From: Paenibacillus amylolyticus
GTDB taxonomy: Bacteria > Bacillota > Bacilli > Paenibacillales > Paenibacillaceae
Length of the DNA: 64,000 nucleotides
Assembly (NCBI RefSeq): GCF_003719335.1
Contig: NZ_RIAS01000006.1
Location: 186,001 to 250,000 of the forward strand
Direction: 5' to 3'
Part shown: positions 45,907-54,673 of the stretch, piece after piece
Numbering within the stretch: position 1 is the stretch's first letter
Layout of the letters: the number at the start of each line of letters is the position of its first letter
Translations under genes and position numbers: made by a program
Notes under the pieces: model-generated
Told to the model about the DNA's origin: nothing
What the model saw: only the letters and a program-made list of their open reading frames with translations
The model's database searches: none

Positions 45907-46018
45907 GACAGAAAAAACCTGGAAAAGCGAAGCGGTCGCATTTATCACCGAATTTTCCCCTTTAAAAAAGGGAATCAAAAAAATTTGGGGATAACAGCGA
46001 TGTGAAGGTTATTCTGTC
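45907..46018 (-). repeat. Structured intergenic repeat, copy C (inverted)
   Basis: Read on the minus strand: outer stem GACAGAATAACCT (46018-46006) with the complement of 45907-45922 (CCAGGTTTTTTCTGTC). Central stem at 45981-45994 and 45942-45956 (TTATCC..AATTTT / AAAATTCGGTGATAA), apical CCCTTT/AAAGGG, and second hairpin GCGACCGCTTCGC. The 3' flank CTGTCCTCTCCGTT is shared with copy B. Confidence 0.8.
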
Positions 46019-46065
46019 ATCGAAGTGCCCTGTGTAAAGTAACTTCTTTCAACTTAAATAGAGAC

Positions 46066-46320
46066 TTAATCCTGCTCCTCTTCATCAACCGCTTTCAGTG
46101 ATTCGAGAAATTCGGCAGTTGCGCGGTCACGGTCACGGCTCTTTTCCTTCAACCGCTCAATCGCTGGCAGAATGAGAATGTCCACTTCTTTTTGAACGAT
46201 GTAGGCGAGGTCATACTGATTCTGTTCCTCCAAATAACCCCCGACCTGCATCAGACCGTTGTAGCGATCCAGTTCCTCACGGGTTAACAGACCGCGAACC
46301 TGTACACTGCAATGTCTCAT
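46066..46320 (-). CDS. Hypothetical 84-aa charged protein coupled to ndh
   Basis: 84 residues, mostly helical and charged: LLTREELDRYNGLMQVGGYLEEQNQYDLAYIVQKEVDILILPAIERLKEKSRDRDRATAEFLESLK. No membrane segment, no recognised family. Its ATG at 46320 overlaps the ndh stop codon (ATGA), which implies translational coupling and a role tied to the dehydrogenase. A terminator lies about 240 bp downstream, beyond repeat copy C. Confidence 0.75.
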   Translation of the reverse strand: MRHCSVQVRGLLTREELDRYNGLMQVGGYLEEQNQYDLAYIVQKEVDILILPAIERLKEKSRDRDRATAEFLESLKAVDEEEQD

Positions 46321-47510
46321 CCGAAAAACCGTCCTTTCCTCAGGACCAGCGGAATGCCACCGATAATGAACAAGTAACGGAGATCCACCAGCTTTTTCAG
46401 CTGTGCTGCCTTCCAGCCCTTGTACTTTTTATCGCCAACGACGGCAATGGCTTCCCCTTTACCCAATGAGGCTACCGTACCTTTGCTGGTGAATTCAAAA
46501 GGCTGAGGCTGCTTGTTGCGAATGGCTGCGACAATATTTTTTGCGCAGTTCACACCTTGCTGCATCGCAATCTGTGCTGTTGGCGGATACGGTCTGCCCT
46601 CCTTGTTAAACACAAGGGAGTTGTCCCCGATCACATATACGTGCTCGTGCCCAGGAGCACGCAAATATTCATCGACCTTCACACGGCCACGCATCACTTC
46701 AAGACCAGCCTGCTCAAGTAAGGAATTCCCCCGAATGCCTCCTGTCCATACAACTGTGGCCGCATCAATTTTCTCACCATCTCCAACAATAACCCCATCG
46801 GGAAGGCATTGCTTGATTGGTACACCGATTTTAAAGGTTACGCCTTTTTTCTTCAGCACATTCATTGCATGCTCCACAAGTTCTGGATCGAATCCCGGTA
46901 ATGCCGAGGGTGCAGCTTCAACATTATAGATGTGTACATGCTTCGTATCTACGTCAAATTCTTTGCATAGCTGCGGGATACGATCTGCAAGTTCTGCGAC
47001 AAATTCCACTCCGCTGAAACCTGCTCCCCCCACAACAAACCGAATACGGTTTCGTTTATTATCGTTTTTGTACATTGCGAATTGATATTCGATATGTTCC
47101 CGAATCAGCCTGACAGAGTTGATGCTGCGAATGGTCATCGCATGGTCAAGCATACCCGGTATACCAAAAGTTTCAGGTTCTCCGCCTAGTCCAATGATCA
47201 GGTAATCATAAGACAACGTTCCATCCTCCAGAATGACTTTACGATCCTGAAGACGGATCTCCTTCACAGATGATTTTACCAGATCAATCTTGAATTCATC
47301 GATCAGTTTGGAAATAGAAACTCTCGCATGCTCTATTTTATCCGTGCCGGCTGCCGGCATATGTAGATGGGTTGTAATATAGTGATAATCATGCCGATTC
47401 ACCAATGTGACGTCAGCTTCATTGTAGTTCAGTTCCTTCTGCAGCCGCTGAGCTGTCAGAATCCCGCCATATCCCGCTCCGAGAATGACGATTTTGGGAA
47501 TGCTGCTCAT
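46317..47510 (-). CDS. Type II NADH dehydrogenase-like FAD oxidoreductase (YumB/YutJ type)
   Basis: 397 residues. FAD motif KIVILGAGYGGILTAQRL, NADH motif RFVVGGAGFSGVEFVAELAD, ATVVWTGGIRG, YVIGDNSLV, and C-terminal LFIIGGIPLVLRKGRFF, a membrane-association helix of NDH-2 enzymes. Passes electrons from NADH to menaquinone without proton pumping. AAGGAG lies 7 nt before the ATG. A possible Rex site lies 160 bp upstream. Confidence 0.9.
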   Translation of the reverse strand: MSSIPKIVILGAGYGGILTAQRLQKELNYNEADVTLVNRHDYHYITTHLHMPAAGTDKIEHARVSISKLIDEFKIDLVKSSVKEIRLQDRKVILEDGTLSYDYLIIGLGGEPETFGIPGMLDHAMTIRSINSVRLIREHIEYQFAMYKNDNKRNRIRFVVGGAGFSGVEFVAELADRIPQLCKEFDVDTKHVHIYNVEAAPSALPGFDPELVEHAMNVLKKKGVTFKIGVPIKQCLPDGVIVGDGEKIDAATVVWTGGIRGNSLLEQAGLEVMRGRVKVDEYLRAPGHEHVYVIGDNSLVFNKEGRPYPPTAQIAMQQGVNCAKNIVAAIRNKQPQPFEFTSKGTVASLGKGEAIAVVGDKKYKGWKAAQLKKLVDLRYLFIIGGIPLVLRKGRFFG

Positions 47511-48020
47511 ATCTGTACTCCTTCCGGTTTCGCTCGCATCCTTCCTGGTATTGAGGTGGAATGCAAAATGCTCATACTTACAAGTATTGCTCAGGTCTTA
47601 TCCAATATGACGACAAATGTAAAATTCGTGAGTGTATATTAACTTCTGTACGTATAATATCGACGATTATAGTTGTGAAATTAACCACAAGATTCCACAA
47701 AACAAGGTTGTTTCTTGACCTGATATCATGACTCTAATTTTGACAAAAAAACACATAGTACAGGTCAAGGATATCTGTATTTCTCGTAAAGATCAAGGTT
47801 TTTTTTGTTATTTTTCATAACCTTTCATTTCCAATTTCATCCTATTCTCACCAGAACTTCATCATTTATTCTCAGATTAGTGATCCAGCTGACTTTGCAA
47901 CCCAGATTACACCGTTTATAATAGAAAAGACAGTTTGGAAACCATGCAGATGATGTGACCTAATTTGCGAAAATAATCACTGTTCTCTACCTATTAAAAT
48001 AAGAAAGGTGTTGTTGATTT
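47511..48020. promoter_or_regulatory. Divergent control region ndh / yumC
   Basis: 510 bp without a gene. TTGTGAAATTAACCACAA at 47673-47690 matches the Rex consensus TTGTGAA-N4-TTCACAA except for two bases, next to a minus-strand TATAAT (47666-47671) facing ndh. CTTGACCTG (47714-47722) and CAGGTCAAG (47761-47769) form a perfect 9-bp inverted repeat, arms 47 bp apart. A good promoter for yumC is TTGCAA (47895-47900), 16 bp, TATAAT (47917-47922). Confidence 0.5.
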
Positions 48021-49022
48021 TTGACTGCACAGACGTCCGGTCATGAAATGACCGATTTACTTATTATCGGCGGTGGTCCTGCGGGCCTGTTCGCTGCATT
48101 TTATGGAGGTATGCGTCAGGCTTCCGTTACGCTGGTTGAAAGCATGCCACAGCTTGGCGGACAGCTGGCTGCCCTCTACCCGGAAAAATACATTTATGAT
48201 GTAGCCGGTTTTCCGAAAGTTACTGCTCAGGAACTCGTGAATAACCTGATCGAGCAGATGAACCACTTTAACCCGAACATCCGCCTGGAAGAAAAAGTGG
48301 TATCGGTGGAGAAAAAAGAAGAACAGCATTTCATCGTAAAAACAGATGAGAATGAATATCATGCCAAAGCTGTTATTATTACGGCTGGTGTAGGTGCATT
48401 TGAACCGCGTCGCCTTGAACTTGAAGGTGCAGCCAAGTTTGAGAAAACCAACCTGCATTACTTCATCAGTGATTTAAACGCTTTTGCTGGTAAAAAAGTT
48501 TTGATTAGCGGCGGCGGAGATTCTGCTGTAGACTGGGCTCTTATGCTGGAGCCCATTGCTGAACAAGTTACTCTGATTCACCGCCGGGACAAATTCCGTG
48601 CACATGAGCACAGTGTGGAAAATCTGATGAACTCCAAAGTTAACGTTGTGACACCGACTGAAATTACGGAACTTCACGGAGATGACACCATCACCAAGGT
48701 TACTCTTGCTCATGTTAAGACAAAAGAAACACAGGAAATTGAAGTGGATGATGTGATTGTTAACTTTGGTTTCGTATCGTCCCTCGGTCCAATTGCTGAG
48801 TGGGGTATCGAAATTGACAGCAATTCCATCGTTGTCGATTCCCGTATGGAAACATCTATTCCAGGTATTTTTGCTGCTGGCGATATTACGACGTATCCCG
48901 GCAAGCTGAAACTGATTGCTGTTGGGTTCGGCGAAGCTCCGACTGCAGTGAATAATGCGAAAGTGTACTTCGATCCGGATGCCAAATTGTCCCCTGGACA
49001 CAGTAGTAATATGAAACGCTAA
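48021..49022 (+). CDS. yumC: Ferredoxin/flavodoxin-NADP+ reductase (YumC type)
   Basis: 333 residues, thioredoxin-reductase-like fold without the redox CxxC. FAD motif [23 protein letters not shown] motif [14 protein letters not shown] with [11 protein letters not shown]-terminal [32 protein letters not shown]. It supplies low-potential electrons via ferredoxin or flavodoxin. The TTG at 48021 is taken as start because AAAGGTG lies 10 nt upstream; the ATG at 48048 has no ribosome site. Confidence 0.92.
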   Translation: MTAQTSGHEMTDLLIIGGGPAGLFAAFYGGMRQASVTLVESMPQLGGQLAALYPEKYIYDVAGFPKVTAQELVNNLIEQMNHFNPNIRLEEKVVSVEKKEEQHFIVKTDENEYHAKAVIITAGVGAFEPRRLELEGAAKFEKTNLHYFISDLNAFAGKKVLISGGGDSAVDWALMLEPIAEQVTLIHRRDKFRAHEHSVENLMNSKVNVVTPTEITELHGDDTITKVTLAHVKTKETQEIEVDDVIVNFGFVSSLGPIAEWGIEIDSNSIVVDSRMETSIPGIFAAGDITTYPGKLKLIAVGFGEAPTAVNNAKVYFDPDAKLSPGHSSNMKR

Positions 49023-49054
49023 TTCAAAGAAATTTCACATAATATGGTACAAAA

Positions 49055-49103
49055 AAGGGTATCTTACTCCTTGAGAAATCTCATGATCAGGAGGGATACC
49101 CTT
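49055..49103 (+). promoter_or_regulatory. Hairpin masking the SD and start codon of the zinc-ribbon gene
   Basis: AAGGGTATC (49055-49063) pairs with GATACCCTT (49095-49103); CTCCT (49067-49071) with AGGAG (49089-49093); TGAG (49072-49075) with CTCA (49080-49083). The ribosome site AGGAGGG and the first two bases of the TTG start (49102) are in the stem. No T tract follows, so it is not a typical terminator. Confidence 0.55.
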
Positions 49104-49353
49104 GTCTTATATATGCCCGCTGTGTAACGGTCTGGTTGTACCGGAGCAGGCTTGTCCCCACTGCCTTCAGGGACTGTCAGAATGCGGCAAATTAGACGAC
49201 TACACCGGACCATACAGCCCCTACGAACTTCAAGCTTCCTCTGACATGGCAGACGAAACCGAGAGCGTTTGCAATCACTTGTTGTATTGTCACCATTGTC
49301 AGACCAGCATGCTGCTGCCTGTCTATTTATGGGACTTGTCCGGAAACCTGTAA
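49102..49353 (+). CDS. Small zinc-ribbon protein, unrecognised
   Basis: 83 residues with a TTG start at 49102, 6 nt after AGGAGGG. Two Cys pairs at the N-terminus (CPLCNG..CPHCLQG) and CNHLLYCHHCQTSM at the C-terminus suggest two zinc-binding knuckles. The middle is acidic and Tyr/Pro-rich. Similar small proteins are common in paenibacilli with unknown role. Its translation start is locked in a hairpin. Confidence 0.72.
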   Translation: MSYICPLCNGLVVPEQACPHCLQGLSECGKLDDYTGPYSPYELQASSDMADETESVCNHLLYCHHCQTSMLLPVYLWDLSGNL

Positions 49354-49374
49354 CATTGCCTGCAATGAGGATCT

Positions 49375-49518
49375 CTAGTGAAGAATGGCAGATACGTCGG
49401 TACCCAGTTTGCGCTTATGGATTTCTGCCAATAGCAGCGCGATGAAATCTCGTTCGAGATCCAGCTCGATCGCTTTATGGTAGGAATCCAACAACATCTC
49501 ATCGGATAACATAGCCAT
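49375..49518 (-). CDS. sda: Sda, sporulation histidine kinase inhibitor
   Basis: 47 residues: MLSDEMLLDSYHKAIELDLERDFIALLLAEIHKRKLG contains the helical hairpin of Sda with its conserved LSDE-LL-SY-KA pattern. In B. subtilis Sda binds KinA and blocks the phosphorelay when replication starts or DNA is damaged. The ATG at 49518 gives the family length (46 in B. subtilis); the frame continues to 49584 without ribosome site. DnaA boxes lie just upstream, as for B. subtilis sda. Confidence 0.88.
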   Translation of the reverse strand: MAMLSDEMLLDSYHKAIELDLERDFIALLLAEIHKRKLGTDVSAILH

Positions 49519-49593
49519 TTCCCGCCACAACCTTTCCTTTATTTTCCTCAAAACTATCATATCAGAGATTGGATAAGAGAACAAGCGTTCTTG

Positions 49594-49694
49594 TTATCCA
49601 CAACGACGTGTGGAAATCCTGTGTATAGTTTGTTGATAATTGGAAAAAACATAGAATATATATCAGTGGATAATGTGGACATTATTTATACACA
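49594..49694. promoter_or_regulatory. DnaA-box cluster upstream of sda
   Basis: Perfect TTATNCACA boxes at 49594-49602 (TTATCCACA) and 49686-49694 (TTATACACA). One-mismatch boxes on the minus strand at 49620-49628 (CTATACACA), 49631-49639 (TTATCAACA) and 49665-49673 (TTATCCACT). Five boxes in 101 bp, 76-176 bp upstream of the sda start. No dnaA, dnaN or AT-rich unwinding element is nearby, so a control region is more likely than an origin. Confidence 0.75.
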
Positions 49695-49874
49695 GGATGG
49701 ATAGCATCTCTGCACCATTCAGAATTAAAAGGAAATTTAGAGCAATTTTCATAGTTTCCGTCGATGCTCCGAATGTATTACCCAAAACTGAAAATTTTCA
49801 AACACTTTTCAACCTATTTCTCTTGTATATACTATCGGTTTTTCTTCCGTTTTCTTTAGCATTTCCAGTAATTT

Positions 49875-50534
49875 TCATTGTGGTCTAGTATTCACTTCCA
49901 AAATCCATATTCTTCCGGAGTGATCCAGTCCATAATCAAATCCCAGCTGGCCTATGCCAGGAAACTGACTTTCCATGATATGTGTGCAAGTTAAAGTTAA
50001 AGAACGCATCTCCTGCCGTTTGTATCGGTTCGCGATGTGAGGCAGTGATAAGGCGAGTGCTCTTTTGCCTGACAGCATCGTGCCCCCTTTACTCAGATTT
50101 GTTATACACAGCCCCGGACGAGCAAGTCTGCCAACCAAAGAGCGAAATACCCAGCCCTGTGCAGTCTTCACCACCTTAACTCTGTAATCCACAGGTCTTC
50201 CATGAATGGTTGCAAGATGAATCCCTTGTTGAATCATATATCTTCGTTTGGCCTTCGCCCGCACAAGGGAACGATACATCTGTCTGAAGCCTGCGAATGA
50301 ACGAGTAACCTTCATATGTGTATACTTGTAAACCCCACCACTGCTGGATACTCGGATTACGCCATATCCTCCGCCGCCAACAACGGGTTTGATGTATACC
50401 ATTCCATAACGTTGCAACATAAACAGCAAATTAGCTGCATTAAATGCCTTTGTCTGTGGAATATGAGCAGCAGCTACCGGGTATTTCATTAACGCAGCCG
50501 TCTTCCGCCATTTGCTTGCTAACTGTCTCGACAT
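49875..50534 (-). CDS. YheC/YheD family protein, short form
   Basis: 219 residues. It corresponds to the ATP-grasp half only: MVYIKPVVGGGGYGVIRV, RYMIQQGIHL, GRPVDYRVKVVKTAQG, GLCITNLSKGGTM, and WILEVNTRPQ at the very C-terminus with the metal-binding Glu and Asn. The N-terminal YheC domain of the 2891 paralogue is missing. Spore-coat association by family. AGAGGAG lies 8 nt before the ATG at 50534. Confidence 0.85.
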   Translation of the reverse strand: MSRQLASKWRKTAALMKYPVAAAHIPQTKAFNAANLLFMLQRYGMVYIKPVVGGGGYGVIRVSSSGGVYKYTHMKVTRSFAGFRQMYRSLVRAKAKRRYMIQQGIHLATIHGRPVDYRVKVVKTAQGWVFRSLVGRLARPGLCITNLSKGGTMLSGKRALALSLPHIANRYKRQEMRSLTLTCTHIMESQFPGIGQLGFDYGLDHSGRIWILEVNTRPQ

Positions 50535-50770
50535 AGGTTGATCTCCTCTCTCCAAACCATGATCCTTCTTTATACATACTCACCCCATGGATGATTTTCT
50601 TGGATGATTGTCCAAGGCAGGGGCCCCTTTTCTGTGGAACATGTCCTGCTTGGTGTAACGGATTTTGAGACAAACGCTGGTTTACTTTTCAAACGGTTCA
50701 ATCTGTCGTATGCTACTAAAGAATGACTTGTATTGGCTAAAAATGAGGATCTAAGGAGCGTTCAGAAGAC

Positions 50771-51025
50771 ATGGAAGCATTTTTCAAATCACTTTATGGT
50801 GTAGCCTACTTCGCAATGTCGATTGTACTGGTCGCGGTGACGGTACTTCTTTTCGTAATCGGGATTCGTCTGTTTATCAAAAAACGCAATCGCGGCTTTG
50901 CCCTAAGTTGTATTTTATTCGCCTGTTTCATCGTCTTTATCATCGTCGTGATGTTTACCACGCCCTTCTCTGCCACGCCTCCAGGCTCACCGGAAGCCAT
51001 GGCTGCCCTGTTACATTATGGGTAA
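50771..51025 (+). CDS. Small two-span membrane protein
   Basis: 84 residues with two hydrophobic helices (MSIVLVAVTVLLFVIGIRLFI and LSCILFACFIVFIIVVMF) around a short basic loop KKRNRGFA. No family recognised. AAGGAGCG lies upstream. It ends 25 bp before ppx on the same strand and is probably cotranscribed. Confidence 0.7.
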   Translation: MEAFFKSLYGVAYFAMSIVLVAVTVLLFVIGIRLFIKKRNRGFALSCILFACFIVFIIVVMFTTPFSATPPGSPEAMAALLHYG

Positions 51026-51050
51026 CTGACCTTTGTAGAAGGAGATGCTT

Positions 51051-52580
51051 ATGACACGAAATAATAAAACTCTTGGAATTGTTGATATTGGCTCAAACTC
51101 CATTCGTCTAGTGATCTATGAGGTGAGTGAAGATGGAGCATACCGCATTATTCATGAAGACAAATATGCTGCCCGGCTAAGCGGTGTTGTGGAATTGGAT
51201 GGCAGTATCCAAAGATCATCCCTATCCACTGCCATAACCGTCCTTCGGCAATTTAAAGCCACCTGTGAGGCTTATCAGACTGAATTGATTCGGGCGGCGG
51301 CCACTGCGGCAATTCGCAATGCAATCAACGCGGCGCAGATTATTGCCTGGCTGGAAAGTGAGACTGGACTTACGATTGAATGTGTCTCGGGAGATCGTGA
51401 GGCCTATTACGGATTCTTGGGTGTAATACAGTCAATCGACCTAACCGACGGTTTTGTCGTTGACATCGGGGGCGGCAGTACGGAGATCACTGTATTCCGC
51501 AATCGCGAAAGATTGCACAGTGTTTCTCTGCCAATCGGTGCCGTGAATTCACATGCCCGTTATGGAGGCGAGGATCAATGGACCGAGGCCAATGAACAAT
51601 CCCTTTGCAATGAAGTTATTGAGGCATTACAGGGACAGGCTTGGATTGGGGAACATCCCGGTTTGCCGCTCATTGGACTGGGCGGTACAATGCGTACACT
51701 CGCAAAAGTAGAGCAAAAGCGTACGCAATATTCTCTCCCAGTATCGCATCACTATGAAATTGGAGAGGAAGCAATGGAAAATATCGCCCTTTCCTTGCCC
51801 TACCTTACTTCCGCTCAACGCAAAAAAGTGCCGGGTCTCGCCAAGGATCGGGCTGACATTATCGTACCGGGCATATTGATCCTGCGTACTATATTCCGCA
51901 TCATCCAGGGAGATCGTTATGTGGTAAGCGGAGCAGGACTTCGCGACGGGCTTCTGAGAGACTATCTCGCCGCTGGTCAGCCTTCCGCACCCGATGCATT
52001 GAAGGATAGCATCCGTAATTTCCTTTATTACGGCCCGCCGATCCCTGCGAAACGTCTGAACCGGATTCATCAGGATACGGTTACCCTATACACCGCTTTG
52101 CAAGAGGCTACACCTGATGCCTCTGATGAGCGAATTTTGTACGCATCCTCTATGCTTCATATGGCCGGCAAACAGATTAACTATTTCCGGTACACGCAGC
52201 ACTCGGCATACTGGATTATGAATGCAAGCATCTACGGTCTGTCCCACAGGGAAACGATTTTAAGTGCCATTGCAGCCGACTATCATCCCAAAAAAAGAAC
52301 GCCTCAACTGCTGCAGAAGCATGAGGACATTCTGAAAGATTCGGATACACAGCATGCTCACCGCATCGGCTCGTTACTGCGTGCATCCGAAGCGATCAAT
52401 CGTGCGGAAAGTATTCTTGCTATTCATGCAGTAAAAGAAAAAGACTCGCTGCAGGTCACGTTGACCTGTACAGACGAGCCTTTACTGGAACTGAACGGCC
52501 TGGAAGATGCCGTCAAAGATTTGCAGGAAGCCTGGGGAGTTACGTTAAAACACTCCATTCAGCAGGCTTCCAAGGGATAA
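51051..52580 (+). CDS. ppx: Ppx/GppA exopolyphosphatase
   Basis: 509 residues. Actin-like fold motifs: LGIVDIGSNSIRLVIYE, VSGDREAYYGFLGV, GFVVDIGGGSTEITVF, PIGAVNSHARYG, IGLGGTMRTLA; C-terminal HD-like domain (DERILYASSMLHMAGKQINY, HRETILSAIAADYH). Hydrolyses polyphosphate or pppGpp. The ATG at 51051 follows AAGGAG by 6 nt. Its 3' end overlaps that of ppk by 41 bp; the two enzymes have opposing actions on polyphosphate. Confidence 0.92.
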   Translation: MTRNNKTLGIVDIGSNSIRLVIYEVSEDGAYRIIHEDKYAARLSGVVELDGSIQRSSLSTAITVLRQFKATCEAYQTELIRAAATAAIRNAINAAQIIAWLESETGLTIECVSGDREAYYGFLGVIQSIDLTDGFVVDIGGGSTEITVFRNRERLHSVSLPIGAVNSHARYGGEDQWTEANEQSLCNEVIEALQGQAWIGEHPGLPLIGLGGTMRTLAKVEQKRTQYSLPVSHHYEIGEEAMENIALSLPYLTSAQRKKVPGLAKDRADIIVPGILILRTIFRIIQGDRYVVSGAGLRDGLLRDYLAAGQPSAPDALKDSIRNFLYYGPPIPAKRLNRIHQDTVTLYTALQEATPDASDERILYASSMLHMAGKQINYFRYTQHSAYWIMNASIYGLSHRETILSAIAADYHPKKRTPQLLQKHEDILKDSDTQHAHRIGSLLRASEAINRAESILAIHAVKEKDSLQVTLTCTDEPLLELNGLEDAVKDLQEAWGVTLKHSIQQASKG

Positions 52581-54621
52581 TACCCATGGCCTCCGTCTGA
52601 CTTCTCAGCGGGGGCTTTTCATTTTTTACAAATACATAATTGCCGTTTGGCATAAGCTCTCTGGCCTTCACATTGTCATTCAATGACAGATTGAGGATAT
52701 CCACCAGCATTTTTTTCAATGAAGGATCAAATACGGGACACATCAGCTCAATCCGCCGATTCAAGTTCCGTGACATCCAATCTGCGCTGGAAATGAATAC
52801 GTCCGGATTCCCTCCATTTTCGAAGTAGAACAACCGCGAGTGCTCCAGAAAACGGTCTACAATGCTAATGACGCGAATGTTCTCGCTCAACCCTTCCACC
52901 CCGGGACGCAAGCAGCATACACCGCGGACAATCAGGTCAATCTGCACCCCCGCCTGCGAAGCTACATATAATTGGTCTATCATTTCCTGATGTGATAAAG
53001 AGTTAATCTTAGCGATAATTCGAGAACGTTTGCCATTCAGCGCATGTTCAGTCTCCCGCCGAATCAGTGCAAACAGTTCGTCCTTCATGCCGTCCGGTGC
53101 CACACGAAATGCTTGCATCGCCTTGGGACCCGAATATCCGGTAATTTCGTTAAACAATTCAGACGCATCTTCACCAATGATCGGGTTAGAGGTGAATAAC
53201 CCTACATCCGTATACACTTTCGCGGTACTCTCGTTGTAGTTCCCCGTACCGACGTGAACGTAACGCCGTAACCCTTGCTGCTCCCGGCGTACAACGAGGA
53301 TGATCTTCGCATGTGTCTTCAGACCAACCAGACCATAGACAACGTGACAACCTGCTTTCTCCAACTTCCGAGCCCAAGCAATGTTGCGTTCTTCATCAAA
53401 TCTGGCTTTGAGTTCCACCACCACTGTAACCTGCTTACCACTCTCTGCAGCAAGGGCGAGTGCCGGAATAAGACGTGAATCCCCATTCACCCGATAGAGT
53501 GTCATCTTGATTGCCAGAACCTGTGGATCTTCCGAAGCTTCCAAAATAAAGTCCGTCACAGGTTCAAAGGATTCATACGGATGATGAACCAGCACGTCCT
53601 GTCTGCGAAGCAACTCAAAATGGCTCTCTCTTGGCAAAAACTCAGGCGGATATACGGGCTTTACCGGAGTATATTTTAAATGCGAGAAACCTTCGAGGCT
53701 GTCCACAAATCCAGCCAGGAAACTAAGATCAAGTGGCCCATCAATCTCAAAAACAGGGTCCTGTATCTCAAATTCTTCTTGCAGTTCCTGCAGGGCGTCA
53801 CTGCGGAAATCCTTGCACACTTCCAGCCTGACAGGCGCTCCGCGGAGTCTACGGCGCAGTTCTTTTTCGATCGCTTCCAGCAAGTCTTCCGCTTCCTCTT
53901 CATTAATAGAAAGATCCGCGTTGCGAGTCACCCGGAATTCTTGTACTGCCAGCGATATATATCCGCTGAACAAGGTATGAATATGGTGTTTAATCAGGTC
54001 TTCGATGAGAATGAAAGATTTCTTTTTGCTATTGGCCCGTAAGGGAACCTTCACGATTCGTGGAAGATTGGAAGGCACCTGCACGATCGCCATAAACGGC
54101 TCGCCATGCTGCTCATCTTCTTTTTGCAGCATAACCGACAGATACACCGACTTGTTGTGGACCAGTGGAAATGGTCGGCTCTGGTCAATAGCCATTGGTG
54201 TAAGCACCGGAAAAATAATGTCATGATAATATTGATCCATTGCACGTTGTTGTGTCACGTTAAGGTCTACGTATTCCTGAATGTGCACGCCCTTCTTGGT
54301 GAGAAGGCGAGTAAGCTCTCTATAGGTTTTATATTGCTCCGCGACCATAGCCCCGGTTCGTTTAATCAATCTGCGGTATAGTCCCGAAGGGGTGTAACCC
54401 GTAAAGTCTTTTTGCGTGAATCCTGCCTTAATCTTCTCCTTGGTCTCTGCAACTCGGACACTGACAAACTCATCCAGATTGCTGGCAACAATACCGAGGA
54501 ACCTCATCCGCTCCAGGATAGGCGTCGTAGGGTCCTGAGCTTCTTGAAGCACACGTCTGTTAAATTCAACCCAGCTCAAATCACGATTAACATAGTTTCC
54601 TGTCTTGAGATCTTTATGCAT
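52540..54621 (-). CDS. ppk: Polyphosphate kinase 1
   Basis: 693 residues. N-terminal NRDLSWVEFNRRVLQEA; the two phospholipase D-like halves contain the phospho-His site (GLVGLKTHAKIILVVRREQ) and the second His motif (HVGTGNYNESTAKVYTDVGLFT), plus RGVCCLRPGV and DRFLEHSRLFYF. Reversible synthesis of polyphosphate from ATP. The ATG at 54621 follows GGAGG; the frame extends to 54699 without ribosome site. A Pho-box-like repeat lies upstream. Confidence 0.95.
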   Translation of the reverse strand: MHKDLKTGNYVNRDLSWVEFNRRVLQEAQDPTTPILERMRFLGIVASNLDEFVSVRVAETKEKIKAGFTQKDFTGYTPSGLYRRLIKRTGAMVAEQYKTYRELTRLLTKKGVHIQEYVDLNVTQQRAMDQYYHDIIFPVLTPMAIDQSRPFPLVHNKSVYLSVMLQKEDEQHGEPFMAIVQVPSNLPRIVKVPLRANSKKKSFILIEDLIKHHIHTLFSGYISLAVQEFRVTRNADLSINEEEAEDLLEAIEKELRRRLRGAPVRLEVCKDFRSDALQELQEEFEIQDPVFEIDGPLDLSFLAGFVDSLEGFSHLKYTPVKPVYPPEFLPRESHFELLRRQDVLVHHPYESFEPVTDFILEASEDPQVLAIKMTLYRVNGDSRLIPALALAAESGKQVTVVVELKARFDEERNIAWARKLEKAGCHVVYGLVGLKTHAKIILVVRREQQGLRRYVHVGTGNYNESTAKVYTDVGLFTSNPIIGEDASELFNEITGYSGPKAMQAFRVAPDGMKDELFALIRRETEHALNGKRSRIIAKINSLSHQEMIDQLYVASQAGVQIDLIVRGVCCLRPGVEGLSENIRVISIVDRFLEHSRLFYFENGGNPDVFISSADWMSRNLNRRIELMCPVFDPSLKKMLVDILNLSLNDNVKARELMPNGNYVFVKNEKPPLRSQTEAMGIIPWKPAEWSVLT

Positions 54622-54673
54622 GTATGGCCTCCGAATGTGATGCATGTTAATTCTTATTCGAACTTCTACTATA

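Noticed and set aside
49594..49694. Replication origin suggested by clustered DnaA boxes
   Set aside because: No dnaA, dnaN or DUE-like element nearby; the position directly upstream of sda explains the boxes better.
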